From NCBI GenBank assembly GCA_050246875.1, contig JBFWVF010000001.1:1-64000 (forward strand): DNA of 64,000 nt, read 5' to 3'. This document shows, one piece after another, positions 7,626 through 15,226 of the stretch. The notes below the pieces were generated by a model, which was given only the letters and a program-made list of their open reading frames with translations, ran no database searches and was not told the origin of the DNA. The stretch's first letter is position 1. The number at the start of each line of letters is the position of its first letter. Source of the DNA: SHWB01 sp050246875. Lineage in GTDB: Bacteria; Pseudomonadota; Alphaproteobacteria; UBA6615. The translations under genes and the position numbers were made by a program.

Positions 7626-8453
7626 TTAGTCTTCGGCGCCGTGTCGGTCAATATAGAATTTGCGGCGCATGTCGAGATACCGCTCCAGCGCCTCGTGAAC
7701 ACTGCGTTCCAGGCGGCGGTAGCCGAGCCCGTGACGTGACGCCGTCGCCTTGATCGGCATGCGGAACACCACGATGTCGAGCAGCGCGTCCATGTCGTGC
7801 TGCACCTTGCGCGGACCACGACTGGTGTCGACAACGTAGCCCTCGCAGCGACACCTCTCGGTCCACGGCCGGAAGAGACGACTGATCAACCGAGCGTCAC
7901 GGTCCGAAAGCGGTGTCGACGGCGCTGCCCGTCTGGCCTTCGGCGGACGCCCTGCAGCATCCGGCAGTCCGCCACGCCGCGAGCCCCACAGGCCGATCGT
8001 CAGCCTCTCGTACAGGCGTGCAGCCTCGTCGGCGGCGCTGACATGGGCATCGGACAGCTTGCCCGACTCCCCTAACGCATAGACCGGGTCGCGCACGGCG
8101 GGCTTGAGGGCGACCTCGGGCGTGCCGCGGTCGACATCGTGCTCGCCACGCGGCGTCCATTTCCGGCCACGGCGACTGGCCAGCAAGGCGCGAAGTTCGT
8201 CGGCGTGGCTGTCGTGCAGGGCGGCTGCGACGGCATGCCGGTCGGCGACGTGCCCATCGCGGCGGCGAGCCGCCGACGCCCGCTGCAGGGCGGTGCGGGC
8301 GAGGCCCTGCTCTCGCACCATCGCTCCACGGATGCGATCGACGGCGTCGTGCTCGCGCAGTTCGAGCGCCTTCGCGAACAACTCCACCACCTGCCGCCAG
8401 GCGGGCGTCTCGTCCCGCTCCGTCGGTGCCGGCTTGATCTTGCGCTTGGCCAT
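7626..8453 (-). CDS. Phage protein of unknown function with C-terminal HTH-like region
   Basis: 275 residues from MAKRKIKPAPTERDE. The first 170 residues are charged and helical. The last 70 (LDIVVFRMPIKATASRHGLG, then YRRLERSVHEALERYLDMRRKFY) read like a helix-turn-helix in which ATASRHGLGYRRLERSV could be the turn and recognition helix. It lies just downstream of the helicase gene in the same direction, so it may belong to the replication or late-regulation module. Possibilities are an antiterminator- or Holliday-junction-type accessory protein, but nothing diagnostic is visible. The start was chosen where basic phage-like sequence begins and where the helicase reading frame ends 32 bases upstream. 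Confidence 0.65.
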   Translation of the reverse strand: MAKRKIKPAPTERDETPAWRQVVELFAKALELREHDAVDRIRGAMVREQGLARTALQRASAARRRDGHVADRHAVAAALHDSHADELRALLASRRGRKWTPRGEHDVDRGTPEVALKPAVRDPVYALGESGKLSDAHVSAADEAARLYERLTIGLWGSRRGGLPDAAGRPPKARRAAPSTPLSDRDARLISRLFRPWTERCRCEGYVVDTSRGPRKVQHDMDALLDIVVFRMPIKATASRHGLGYRRLERSVHEALERYLDMRRKFYIDRHGAED

Positions 8454-8485
8454 GGTCGTGAACCTCGCTGACAGGGATGGGGCAA

Positions 8486-9964
8486 TCACGCGGCGACGCC
8501 GGCGGCGGTCCGATAATCCACAGAGCGGAACCGGCCCTCGGACAGGTCGAACTCGAGATCGAGCCGGCAGGGGTAGCCAAGCTCCTCGAAGCGGCTCTTC
8601 AGGACGTAGAGCTGCGCCTCGGTCTGACGCTGGCCGTCCTTGAACACCACCGGGCGGTGGACGCAGAGGCCGAGGTCGGCCTTGGTGTCCCAGGCCTTCG
8701 AGCCGGCGATGTCCTCCAGCACGGGGTGGCTTTTGCGCTGGGCGAACTCCATCGCCTTCGCCGGGTGCGCCGTGACCTGCACGCAGACCCGCATCTGGCG
8801 GGCGAAGTCGAGCAGCTCGTCGAGGCACTGGCTGATGTAGTCGGTCTCCCGCATGCCGTCGGGACGGCTCGACTCCAGGCGGTTCCAGGGATCGATCGAC
8901 AGCACCTTCGCCCCGTGCCGGACGACCGCCACCTCGGCCATGTCGAGCACCCACCTGATGGTCGGGCGCCGGTTGGGGTGCTCGATCCAGAGGAAGTGCT
9001 CGTCGATCCAGCGATCGGCATGGGCGATCTGGACGTCGGTGAGGCTGCGGTCGAGGCGGCCGTACATGAACTGGCGCAGATTGCGCCGCTGGTGCGGCTT
9101 GGCCCGCGTCTCGAAGCTCGCCATGGCGATGGCGAAGCCGTAATCCCTCGCCACGTTGAACCAGCACTGGGTGAGCAGCGTCGTCTTGCCGTGCCCGGGA
9201 TGTCCGGTGGCGACGCACACGGTGCCGGGGGCGAAGGCAAGCTTCGACTCCCATTCAGGGAAGCCCGGGCGCCATACCGTCATGGGCTCGGGCTCGGGCA
9301 GCTCGCTCAGCCGGTACAGACCCTCGACCGGCCAGGGCCTGGCCGAGTCCTCGATGAACAGCCGCGTGTCCGCCGCGCCCCAGCGCAGCAGGGCATCGTT
9401 GGCGTCCTTGATGCCGGCGGGCCAGTCGACGAACCAGCAGCGGGCGGCGCCGAGCAGGCGCACAAGGTCCTGGCGAAGCGCCTGTCCCGGCGGGTCGTTG
9501 TCGGTGACCAGCACGAAGCGGCGGAACCGCGACAGCCCCTCCCCCAGCGCATCCCGGACGTAGCGGTAGCGGTCCTGCTCGCCCGGGGCGGCCGAGGCCT
9601 GTGCCGGTGCACCGTTCGGCGGCGACAGCAGGCTCTCAACCGGGAAGCCGCACTCGACCATGGCACAGACGTCGAGCTCGCCTTCGACGACGTAGATGGA
9701 TTCGGCCTCGGCACCGAGCACGCGGTCGAGGTTGAAGAACCTCTGTTCGCCGCCCTCGCGCTGCCGGAATGCCTTCGTCGACAGCGCGCGGTATTTCACG
9801 TTTACGACCTCGGCGCCGCGCCGGTACGGAAACGCAATGACCTCGCAGTGCTTGTGGTCAGGAGGCATGGGAACCGTACCGCTGACGGCGCCCAGCCGCT
9901 CCAAGGTCGATGCGCCGATGCCGCGGTCTTTCGCCCATTTGGCGGCCGACTCGCTCAGTGCCAT
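8486..9964 (-). CDS. Toprim/DnaB-like replicative helicase-primase (T7 gp4 type, lacking zinc domain)
   Basis: 492 residues. A Toprim fold lies near 85-180 (SIYVVEGELDVCAMVECG with the catalytic glutamate; RFVLVTDNDPPGQ with the DxD), then a RecA/DnaB helicase core with Walker A GHPGHGKTTLL near residue 255, Walker B LSIDPWNRLE near 350, and a VTAHP segment near 395. Together these unwind DNA and prime at the phage fork. T7 gp4 carries an N-terminal zinc ribbon in the same chain; here that ribbon is in the overlapping upstream gene. The ATG is set by AAGGAG seven bases ahead of it, inside the upstream gene. Confidence 0.9.
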   Translation of the reverse strand: MALSESAAKWAKDRGIGASTLERLGAVSGTVPMPPDHKHCEVIAFPYRRGAEVVNVKYRALSTKAFRQREGGEQRFFNLDRVLGAEAESIYVVEGELDVCAMVECGFPVESLLSPPNGAPAQASAAPGEQDRYRYVRDALGEGLSRFRRFVLVTDNDPPGQALRQDLVRLLGAARCWFVDWPAGIKDANDALLRWGAADTRLFIEDSARPWPVEGLYRLSELPEPEPMTVWRPGFPEWESKLAFAPGTVCVATGHPGHGKTTLLTQCWFNVARDYGFAIAMASFETRAKPHQRRNLRQFMYGRLDRSLTDVQIAHADRWIDEHFLWIEHPNRRPTIRWVLDMAEVAVVRHGAKVLSIDPWNRLESSRPDGMRETDYISQCLDELLDFARQMRVCVQVTAHPAKAMEFAQRKSHPVLEDIAGSKAWDTKADLGLCVHRPVVFKDGQRQTEAQLYVLKSRFEELGYPCRLDLEFDLSEGRFRSVDYRTAAGVAA

Positions 9965-10169
9965 GGCCAAGCTCCTTGCAGGCGCCCGACCAGTTGCAGT
10001 TGTGGCAATGCCACACCGCGTGCCCGGGCTCGATGGTGACGGACAGACAGGGCTCAGACTTCTTGCGCCGCAGGTGCGAGCATTGCGGACAGGTGGTCTT
10101 GCGGGTGCCGGGCTCGTGGCGGCGCAGCACGATGCCGGCCGCGCGCAGCTGGTCGGAGACGGGCGCCAT
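9858..10169 (-). CDS. Primase-type zinc-ribbon protein
   Basis: 103 residues. CPQCSHLRRKKSEPCLSV, then WHCHNCNWSGACKE forms the CxxC...CxxC ribbon of the T7 gp4/DnaG zinc-binding domain, which reads the primer start site on single-stranded DNA. The last 35 codons overlap the helicase gene out of frame, so the functional part is residues 1-70. Start ATG overlaps the stop of the DUF1376 gene by one base (TGATG). It probably acts with the downstream helicase in trans; a ribosomal frameshift joining the two is an alternative. Confidence 0.8.
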   Translation of the reverse strand: MAPVSDQLRAAGIVLRRHEPGTRKTTCPQCSHLRRKKSEPCLSVTIEPGHAVWHCHNCNWSGACKELGHGTERVGRQMGERPRHRRIDLGAAGRRQRYGSHAS

Positions 10170-11038
10170 CAGTGGATCACCCCGGCATCGAGCTCGTCGA
10201 AGTAGCTCGATCCCTCCGGGTCCGACGCGCGCCGGCGCAGGCCCTCCTGATGCTTACGGTTGAGCATGCCGGCGACGGCGTGGAACCAGCCCTTGCGCTC
10301 GCGGCTGCCGGCGGGCCACTTCGCCGCGCACCAGCTGTCGATCGAGGTCAGCTCGGCGACGATGTCGGGGATGCCGGTGAAGCGTTGGCGCCAGATGTCG
10401 AGGTCGTCGGCGGTCAACCGGACCACCTCGCCAGCGAATGCGTAGTCGGTAGCCTCGCGCGCGTTAGAAGTAGTTTTTTGTTTGTTATTATTAGTTCTTC
10501 TAACGCGCGCGCGAGGCGCGTCCGCGTGCGTGCGCGGGCTAACTGATTGATTTTCCGCAAGACTACCCCCGTCAGATGGCGTGCAGATCGGTTTCTGATC
10601 GGCTTCTGATCGGGATCTGGAGCCGTTCTGATCGGCTTCTGATGGCGATCTGGAGGCGTCCTGATCGGCGTCTGATGGAGGTCTGGGGGCGTTCTGACCC
10701 GGATCTTCACCATCGTCCCCCGACGCACCAGCAGGGCGAACGGAGCCGTTAGTCGCCGTCCCCTCCGCCACCGAGATGGTGCCGTTGGCGACGACGATCT
10801 TTCCCCGGCGCACGAGCTCGTCGAGCAGCGGACGCCACTGCCGGTCATCGCGAACACCAAGGAGGGCACGAAGCCACTTGCGGTCGCCGCCGTCGGACTC
10901 GTCGAATGGCAACGGAGCCCCGCGCGCCACGGCGGCGCAGAGCAGTTCCATGTAGGCGCCGCGCGCCACGAGCGACAGTTCACGGGTCCGCCCGACCCAC
11001 TCGGACGGCGAAAGCTGGATGCACGACATGCGCGCCAT
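10169..11038 (-). CDS. DUF1376 replication-initiator-like protein with internal 11-residue repeats
   Basis: 289 residues. The N-terminal 90 (MSCIQLSPSEWVGRTRELSL, AYMELLCAAV, LPFDES) are a DUF1376-like domain found in phage replication proteins. Residues 115-160 are three or four copies of an 11-residue unit of type QDASRSPSEAD. A polar stretch RRTNNNKQKTTSN follows, and the C-terminal 90 residues (LTADDLDIWRQRFTGIPDIV, WFHAVAGMLNRKHQEGL) are a helical domain typical of replisome organisers that load helicase. The gene directly precedes the zinc-ribbon and helicase genes, with TGATG coupling. The repeat-rich middle may double as replication origin DNA. Confidence 0.8.
   Translation of the reverse strand: MARMSCIQLSPSEWVGRTRELSLVARGAYMELLCAAVARGAPLPFDESDGGDRKWLRALLGVRDDRQWRPLLDELVRRGKIVVANGTISVAEGTATNGSVRPAGASGDDGEDPGQNAPRPPSDADQDASRSPSEADQNGSRSRSEADQKPICTPSDGGSLAENQSVSPRTHADAPRARVRRTNNNKQKTTSNAREATDYAFAGEVVRLTADDLDIWRQRFTGIPDIVAELTSIDSWCAAKWPAGSRERKGWFHAVAGMLNRKHQEGLRRRASDPEGSSYFDELDAGVIH
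10452..10517. repeat. Long inverted repeat around an AT-rich loop inside the DUF1376 gene
   Basis: Arms reading GCCTCGCGCGCGTTAGAA and TTCTAACGCGCGCGCGAGGC (complementary apart from two extra bases) flank 28 bases of T-rich DNA. Nothing else in the island combines so strong a stem with so AT-rich a loop. It encodes the polar RRTNNNKQKTTSN linker, so it is tolerated by the protein. Confidence 0.7.
10595..10693. repeat. Three 33-bp tandem repeats (iteron-like) inside the DUF1376 gene
   Basis: Units start at 10595, 10628 and 10661 with CTGATCGGC, followed by TTCTGAT or GTCTGAT and GATCTGGAG or a close variant; a degenerate fourth starts at 10694. Each unit encodes 11 residues. Identity between units is high at DNA level, which could reflect iterons or a recent linker expansion. 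Confidence 0.75.
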
Positions 11039-11039
11039 G

Positions 11040-11225
11040 TCACCGACCCTCCTTCGCCCGCTGCTCGTCGAGCTTCGCCATGATCTCGGCGACGACATCG
11101 CCGACGCGGCGGAATGTGGAGATTTCGCGCGAAGCACGGCCGGCCATGGGAGCGACTGGTACAGGCCTCCCCTTGAGCGGATGATCGATCACCTCGGCGG
11201 TGAACAGGATGTCGTCGGTGTTCAT
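11040..11225 (-). CDS. Small hypothetical protein
   Basis: 61 residues (MNTDDILFTAEVIDHPLKGR, then FRRVGDVVAEIMAKLDEQRA). Starts at an ATG overlapping the previous stop by one base (TGATG) and ends one base before the DUF1376 start, so it is embedded in the replication operon. No family recognised; the C-terminal helix is amphipathic. Confidence 0.6.
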   Translation of the reverse strand: MNTDDILFTAEVIDHPLKGRPVPVAPMAGRASREISTFRRVGDVVAEIMAKLDEQRAKEGR

Positions 11226-11566
11226 CACGCTGCCTCCCCCGGCTTGAGCGATACCAGGGGCAACGGAGTGACTTTCGGCTTGCGGCGCGCAATGGCGACG
11301 TAGCTGTAGTCGTCGTCGCCGTGGCGAAGCTGAACGAGGTGGAGCAGCCCTGCTTCGACGCCCCAGCGAGCGCGACGCGCGACCCGGGCAAGCTCGCCGC
11401 GAGCGGCTTCAGTGAGCCGGGACACCTGCGGACAGATGTCGCGTGCGAGCGAGCCCCGGTGATACTCGATCCGGTGACCGGGGGCGGCCTCGCCGATCCA
11501 GCTGCACAGGTCAGCTTCGCTGAGCCGAGCAGGAATGGACGAGATTTTTGTGATGGTGCGGGTCAT
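11225..11566 (-). CDS. Hypothetical protein of the replication operon
   Basis: 113 residues with an N-terminal ISSIPARLSEADLCSWIGEA helix pair and a central RLTEAARGELARVARRARWG, VEAGLLHLVQLRHGDDDYSY stretch resembling a small winged helix with a two-stranded wing. DNA binding is possible. First of a tightly coupled run 11566 to 8486 (this gene, a 61-residue protein, DUF1376, zinc ribbon, helicase). A start at ATG 11566 is preceded by AGTAGGAGC, a reasonable ribosome site. Confidence 0.6.
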   Translation of the reverse strand: MTRTITKISSIPARLSEADLCSWIGEAAPGHRIEYHRGSLARDICPQVSRLTEAARGELARVARRARWGVEAGLLHLVQLRHGDDDYSYVAIARRKPKVTPLPLVSLKPGEAA

Positions 11567-11600
11567 ACGAGGCTCCTACTCACGGAAGTGCAAAAGCGTC

Positions 11601-12176
11601 TCAGGCCGCCTGGACGCCGCGGGCCAGCAGGGCGAGACGGATTTCCCTGACGCGGCGGTACAGGCTGCTGCGCGCGCCGACACCGCACGACGCGGCGCGG
11701 TCGACCGATTGCATCGAGAGGGCGGCGCAGAGGTTCCGGTCGCCGTGTTCGAGAGTGCCGAGGGCGCGCTCGACGTCGAACCTGCGTTCTGCCTCGGCGA
11801 AGCTGTCGGTCGGCTGGCCGAGGCAGGACCAAAGCCCCTGCTCTTCGGAAACCGCTTCGCTCAGACTGGCGCCGTCGCAACCGGGAGCCGGATCATCGAG
11901 CGACATTGGTGAGGTCCCGAAGATGCGCTGTTGCCGACGCACCTTCGCGGCGATGCGCGTCGCGTGGTTGCGGACGACAAGACCGGCGAAGGCGCCGAGG
12001 GCGCCGCGTTCGGCATCGAAGGCGGGAAGACGCGTAAGGAGGTCCACCAGCAGGTCCTGGCGGACATCGTCGAGATCGACGCGCGGAAGGCGCAGCTGCC
12101 GCACCAGGCGGCGGGCTGCGACTTCGGCCTCGTACAGGACGACTTCGAGGTCAGATCGGGAGGTGGTGCCGGGCAT
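11601..12176 (-). CDS. Sigma-70-like factor of phage origin
   Basis: 191 residues. Residues 14-80 (AEVAARRLVRQLRLPRVDLD, DVRQDLLVDLLTRLPAFDAE, then FAGLVVRNHATRIAAKVRR) match sigma-70 region 2, which binds core RNA polymerase and the -10 element. The C-terminal 60 residues (LCAALSMQSVDRAASCGVGA, RSSLYRRVREIRLALL) could be a region-4-like helix-turn-helix. It may switch transcription to phage late or accessory promoters. It stands alone between the replication operon and the unknown two-gene pair, with a perfect palindrome 11 bases before its start. Confidence 0.75.
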   Translation of the reverse strand: MPGTTSRSDLEVVLYEAEVAARRLVRQLRLPRVDLDDVRQDLLVDLLTRLPAFDAERGALGAFAGLVVRNHATRIAAKVRRQQRIFGTSPMSLDDPAPGCDGASLSEAVSEEQGLWSCLGQPTDSFAEAERRFDVERALGTLEHGDRNLCAALSMQSVDRAASCGVGARSSLYRRVREIRLALLARGVQAA

Positions 12177-12186
12177 CGGGCTTTGC

Positions 12187-12208
12187 CTTCGTCATCGGAT
12201 TGACGAAG
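12187..12208. promoter_or_regulatory. Perfect inverted repeat just upstream of the sigma-like gene
   Basis: Eight-base arms CTTCGTCA and TGACGAAG with a six-base spacer lie 11 to 32 bases ahead of the ATG at 12176. The position fits an operator or an mRNA leader hairpin. Just upstream (12239-12270) are three short direct repeats of the type GGTGTGCTCAG. Confidence 0.5.
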
Positions 12209-12296
12209 TCATTCCTGCCCGAGAAAACCCGTGCTGGCGGTGTGCTCAGGGTGTGTTCAGGGTGTGCCAGAGTGGGTTGCGGCGGCGCGACGGCCT

Positions 12297-13226
12297 CTAC
12301 GCCCGCAACTCGACCTCATGCCTCGCGAGCGTCAGAAAGTACGCGCTCGGGCTCTTTTGCGAGCGTATCAGTCCCCTATTCCCCATGTGGCTTCTGAGGT
12401 CACGGACGAGGTCGGCCGCCCGCCGGCCGCTGAACTTCTTCTCGATCTCAGGAACAGTGACCGCAGGCTTCCCGGCAAACAGCGCCTCCGCGAGCAGGAA
12501 GAGCAGGTTGAAGGGCTGACGCGGCACCTGCCTCTCGGTCCCGTCGAGTGTGATCCGCAGCGCTGATCGTTGAATGATGAGGCGGGGCACCGCAGCAGGC
12601 TGCGGATCGAGGGAAGCAAGGTCGACGACAACCCCGCCGCATTCACCGTCCCTGATGCACTCGTCCCTGCTGGTGATCCATATCCCGGTCCCGGCGAATG
12701 CCATCCGGTCCGCGGCGGTAAGCGGCGGAGCGATCAATGTGATAGGCCGCTGCGGATGATCGGCACGCAGTGCGGCGACCAGGCCGGGTTGCATGGCAGC
12801 CGAGCGTGCGAGCGCGAGGAAGACCTCACGATCGGAAGCTATGTGGCCGAGGTGCCAGATTCCAGGCAGCGGTTCCGATGGCTCTCCGGTCAGCCCTCCG
12901 GCACGGGCGATTTCGCGCACCAGCGCCATCGACGAAATCCGAAAGCTCCGCAGGGCCAGCTCGTCGAGGACGACATCGCTGCGGCGGTCCATCGGGCAGG
13001 TCGCGACCAGCCTCCCGCCGAGCCGTTCGACGGGCCGGGCATCGGCACCACATTCGCAGTCAGGGCAGCAATCCCACTCGGTTGCTGGCGCCTGTTCGGT
13101 CAGCACGCCGCTGGAGAGCAAGCCGTCGAGCACCGTGGCAGGGTACGGCTCGATCAACCGGCCCCATAGCTGCGCCGGCTCGCCGCCCTCACTGAGCCGC
13201 AGCAGCAGCCTGATCAGGCTTTCCAT
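12297..13226 (-). CDS. Unknown protein B of a two-gene pair
   Basis: 309 residues, not recognised. An N-terminal helical part (ESLIRLLLRLSEGGEPAQLW) is followed by a cysteine pair (DCCPDCECGADARPV), a central alpha/beta region (QRPITLIAPPLTAADRMAFA, GVVVDLASLDPQP), and a C-terminal winged-helix-like end (QPFNLLFLLAEALFAGKPAV, then EIEKKFSGRRAADLVRDLRS) reminiscent of OmpR-type C-terminal domains. The gene overlaps the end of protein A by 38 bases, indicating tight coupling. ATG at 13226 preferred over GTG at 13229. A regulatory or effector role beside A is likely but unproven. Confidence 0.7.
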   Translation of the reverse strand: MESLIRLLLRLSEGGEPAQLWGRLIEPYPATVLDGLLSSGVLTEQAPATEWDCCPDCECGADARPVERLGGRLVATCPMDRRSDVVLDELALRSFRISSMALVREIARAGGLTGEPSEPLPGIWHLGHIASDREVFLALARSAAMQPGLVAALRADHPQRPITLIAPPLTAADRMAFAGTGIWITSRDECIRDGECGGVVVDLASLDPQPAAVPRLIIQRSALRITLDGTERQVPRQPFNLLFLLAEALFAGKPAVTVPEIEKKFSGRRAADLVRDLRSHMGNRGLIRSQKSPSAYFLTLARHEVELRA

Positions 13227-14430
13227 CACGCGCCAGTCCGTTCCGGCGAAGGAGCGTCATGATCTGCTCCTCGAACCTCTGTCGCTTGAAACTGGCGGAG
13301 TGCAGCGGCTTGATCTTCACCGTCACCTTCGAAGGCTTCGGTCGCCCCGCCTTGATATGCGCCCGGATCACGACATGGTTCAGGCGCCATTCTTCGCCCA
13401 TCCTCACCGTTTTCAGGATCTCCCCCAACCGCGCCAGGGCGTTGTCGCGCGGATCACGCGCGACGTACGAGCAGACGAGGCGCTCCTCTCCCGGCTGCGT
13501 GCCGACGCTGACACGGTTGATCTGCGCCTCGGTGATCTGGATGCGCTCGAAGCTGGGATCGTGGGCGTGCTTGAACGTGAAGCCAAAGCCCGCCCGTTCG
13601 ATCGGCTCCAGCGTGTACAGGTTGCGAGCATCGTTGCCGGCGAAAAAGTCCTCCTTGCCGAGTATCACTTCCGCGAACAGCTCGGCCATATCCTCCAGCC
13701 GCGCCTTGGCCACCCCGCCGATCTTCAGCCGGCCGGTCGCCTGCGAATACGAGAACACGGCGTAGTCGGTCGGCTGGAAACTGATCACGCGCGGCGTGCT
13801 GCCATCCACGATCTCGGTTGTCTGATATGCCGCTCCGTGGGCGACGACCAGATTGACCTCGTCGTCATCGTCGTACCAGCCGACCCGGCAGTAGTCACTC
13901 TGCAGGTCCTCCTTGAAGATCGCGGCAGCCCGCTTCTCGAAGGCCTGCCTGGTGCCGTCGTCGAGCTGCGCTGGGATACCCTCCTCCTCGCCAGCGAACT
14001 CCGCCAGCGAGGTGCGGGAGATCAGCGCCATCATGTCGGAGGCGGCGTCAAACACCTGGGGATGATCGAGGAACATGCGCAGGGCGACGTGCTTTGGGTC
14101 GTGGCGCCGCTCGCTGCCGTCCTTCTTCTTGCGGGCGACGACGGGCACTTTCAGTCGTAGGGCCTGCTCCAGGATCAGCCGGAGGCCGGTGCTGTTGCCC
14201 ACTTCGGCGATCCGGTGAAGATCGGCGACTAGGCCGGGCGGGTAGGCATCCTCTGCGCCTGCGAAGAACCCGAGTAGCGTGTCGCGCGCGTCACCCTGAT
14301 CGCCCTCGAAAATGGTGAAATCGAGGCTCTTGAGGTCGCTCCGGTGACGGCTCAGAAACCGCCGGAGCAGCGGCAAATCGATGGTCTTGATGAACAGAGG
14401 ATTTACGAACTTCCTGAGATTCCTCGCCAT
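13189..14430 (-). CDS. Unknown protein A of a two-gene pair
   Basis: 413 residues with no recognised catalytic motif. It begins ARNLRKFVNPLFIKTIDLPL and contains an acidic loop (GWYDDDDEVNLVVAHG), a hydrophobic strand run (VISFQPTDYAVFSYSQATGR) and a basic tail (KAGRPKPSKVTVKIK, SFKRQRFEEQIMTLLRR). The long polypeptide, normal codon use and coupling to the next gene make it real. No signal peptide or membrane segment. It reads away from the recombinase cassette. As a pair in the accessory zone of a prophage, defence or superinfection exclusion is a fair hypothesis only. Confidence 0.75.
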   Translation of the reverse strand: MARNLRKFVNPLFIKTIDLPLLRRFLSRHRSDLKSLDFTIFEGDQGDARDTLLGFFAGAEDAYPPGLVADLHRIAEVGNSTGLRLILEQALRLKVPVVARKKKDGSERRHDPKHVALRMFLDHPQVFDAASDMMALISRTSLAEFAGEEEGIPAQLDDGTRQAFEKRAAAIFKEDLQSDYCRVGWYDDDDEVNLVVAHGAAYQTTEIVDGSTPRVISFQPTDYAVFSYSQATGRLKIGGVAKARLEDMAELFAEVILGKEDFFAGNDARNLYTLEPIERAGFGFTFKHAHDPSFERIQITEAQINRVSVGTQPGEERLVCSYVARDPRDNALARLGEILKTVRMGEEWRLNHVVIRAHIKAGRPKPSKVTVKIKPLHSASFKRQRFEEQIMTLLRRNGLARDGKPDQAAAAAQ

Positions 14431-14606
14431 TCTGGCGCCCCCGGGATGCCGTGATATTCCACTTTTGTTCTTTTAAGGCAGGTTCTACCGGGAGTCGAAT
14501 CCAAATTGACGTCGTGAGACGGATTCCGGTGGACGTGGGTAGAGGGAAGGTAACCCTCAGCGTGGCTCCCGCCGTGAACCGATCGAACGCCCTCTCCCCA
14601 GCTCAA

Positions 14607-14783
14607 ATGTCCACCTCCGAGCGCCTGTCCGAGGTGACGGCGATCCTAGCGCGCGGGCTGGCGCGGCTGCGGGCCCGGCAGTCAAGCGAACTATCCGGCA
14701 CCGGCGGAGACAGTTTCGTGGACTTCCCGCCCGACCAACGCGGTCATGGTCCCGTAGCGACTCGGACGGAGAATGCCGCGTGA
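14607..14783 (+). CDS. Small protein leading the recombinase cassette
   Basis: 58 residues, MSTSERLSEVTAILARGLAR, then LRARQSSELSG and a C-terminus with SFVDFPPDQRGHG. Short proteins of this form precede DUF2924 and recombinase genes in many alphaproteobacterial genomes. Its stop overlaps the DUF2924 start as GTGA. The 176 bases upstream hold an AT-rich patch around 14452-14480 that could be the promoter. Function unknown; the helix suggests a regulatory or directionality role. Confidence 0.7.
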   Translation: MSTSERLSEVTAILARGLARLRARQSSELSGTGGDSFVDFPPDQRGHGPVATRTENAA

Positions 14784-15226
14784 CCGACAACGTCCTTGCC
14801 CGCCTGGCGGCCCTGAAGACGACGCCGACGGCAGACCTGAAGCAGCAGTGGCGCGATCTGTTCGAGACCGAGCCGCCGGCCTTCAACCGGCGCTATCTGG
14901 AGAGCCGATTGGCCTACAGGATTCAGGAACTGGCCTATGGCGGCCTGAAGCCCGAGACGATAGAGCGGCTGGAGGCCCTCGGGGAGCAACTGGCCGGCGG
15001 CAAGATCGATGTGCGCCGCAAGCGCACCGATGACCGCCCCATTGCCGGCACCCGCCTGATCCGGGAATGGCAGGGCGTCGAGCACTGCGTCACCGTCCGC
15101 GATGACGGCTACGAGTGGCAGGGCCGGCCGTACAAGTCGCTGTCCTCGGTCGCCCGCGCCATCACCGGCACGCGGTGGAACGGCTGGGTCTTCTTCGGCA
15201 TTCGCCGCTCGGGGGCCGGCCAGTGA
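14780..15226 (+). CDS. DUF2924 domain protein
   Basis: 148 residues: an N-terminal helical pair (LARLAALKTTPTADLKQQWR, FNRRYLESRLAYRIQELAYG) and a C-terminal winged segment (GTRLIREWQGVEHCVTVRDD, YKSLSSVARAITGTRWNGW) typical of DUF2924. The family almost always accompanies a serine recombinase in alphaproteobacteria and is thought to help DNA binding or directionality. GTG start overlaps the previous gene by four bases and its stop overlaps the recombinase start by four. Confidence 0.9.
   Translation: MTDNVLARLAALKTTPTADLKQQWRDLFETEPPAFNRRYLESRLAYRIQELAYGGLKPETIERLEALGEQLAGGKIDVRRKRTDDRPIAGTRLIREWQGVEHCVTVRDDGYEWQGRPYKSLSSVARAITGTRWNGWVFFGIRRSGAGQ

Noticed and set aside
8477..10039. 520-codon plus-strand frame opposite the helicase
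   Set aside because: No motif or ribosome site; the minus strand encodes Toprim and Walker motifs.
10595..10693. CRISPR-like repetition in the DUF1376 gene
   Set aside because: Direct 33-bp units without spacers inside an intact gene.
14451..14606. N-terminal extension of the small recombinase-cassette protein
   Set aside because: The upstream in-frame codons cover the AT-rich promoter-like patch and do not resemble related proteins, so the ATG at 14607 is used.
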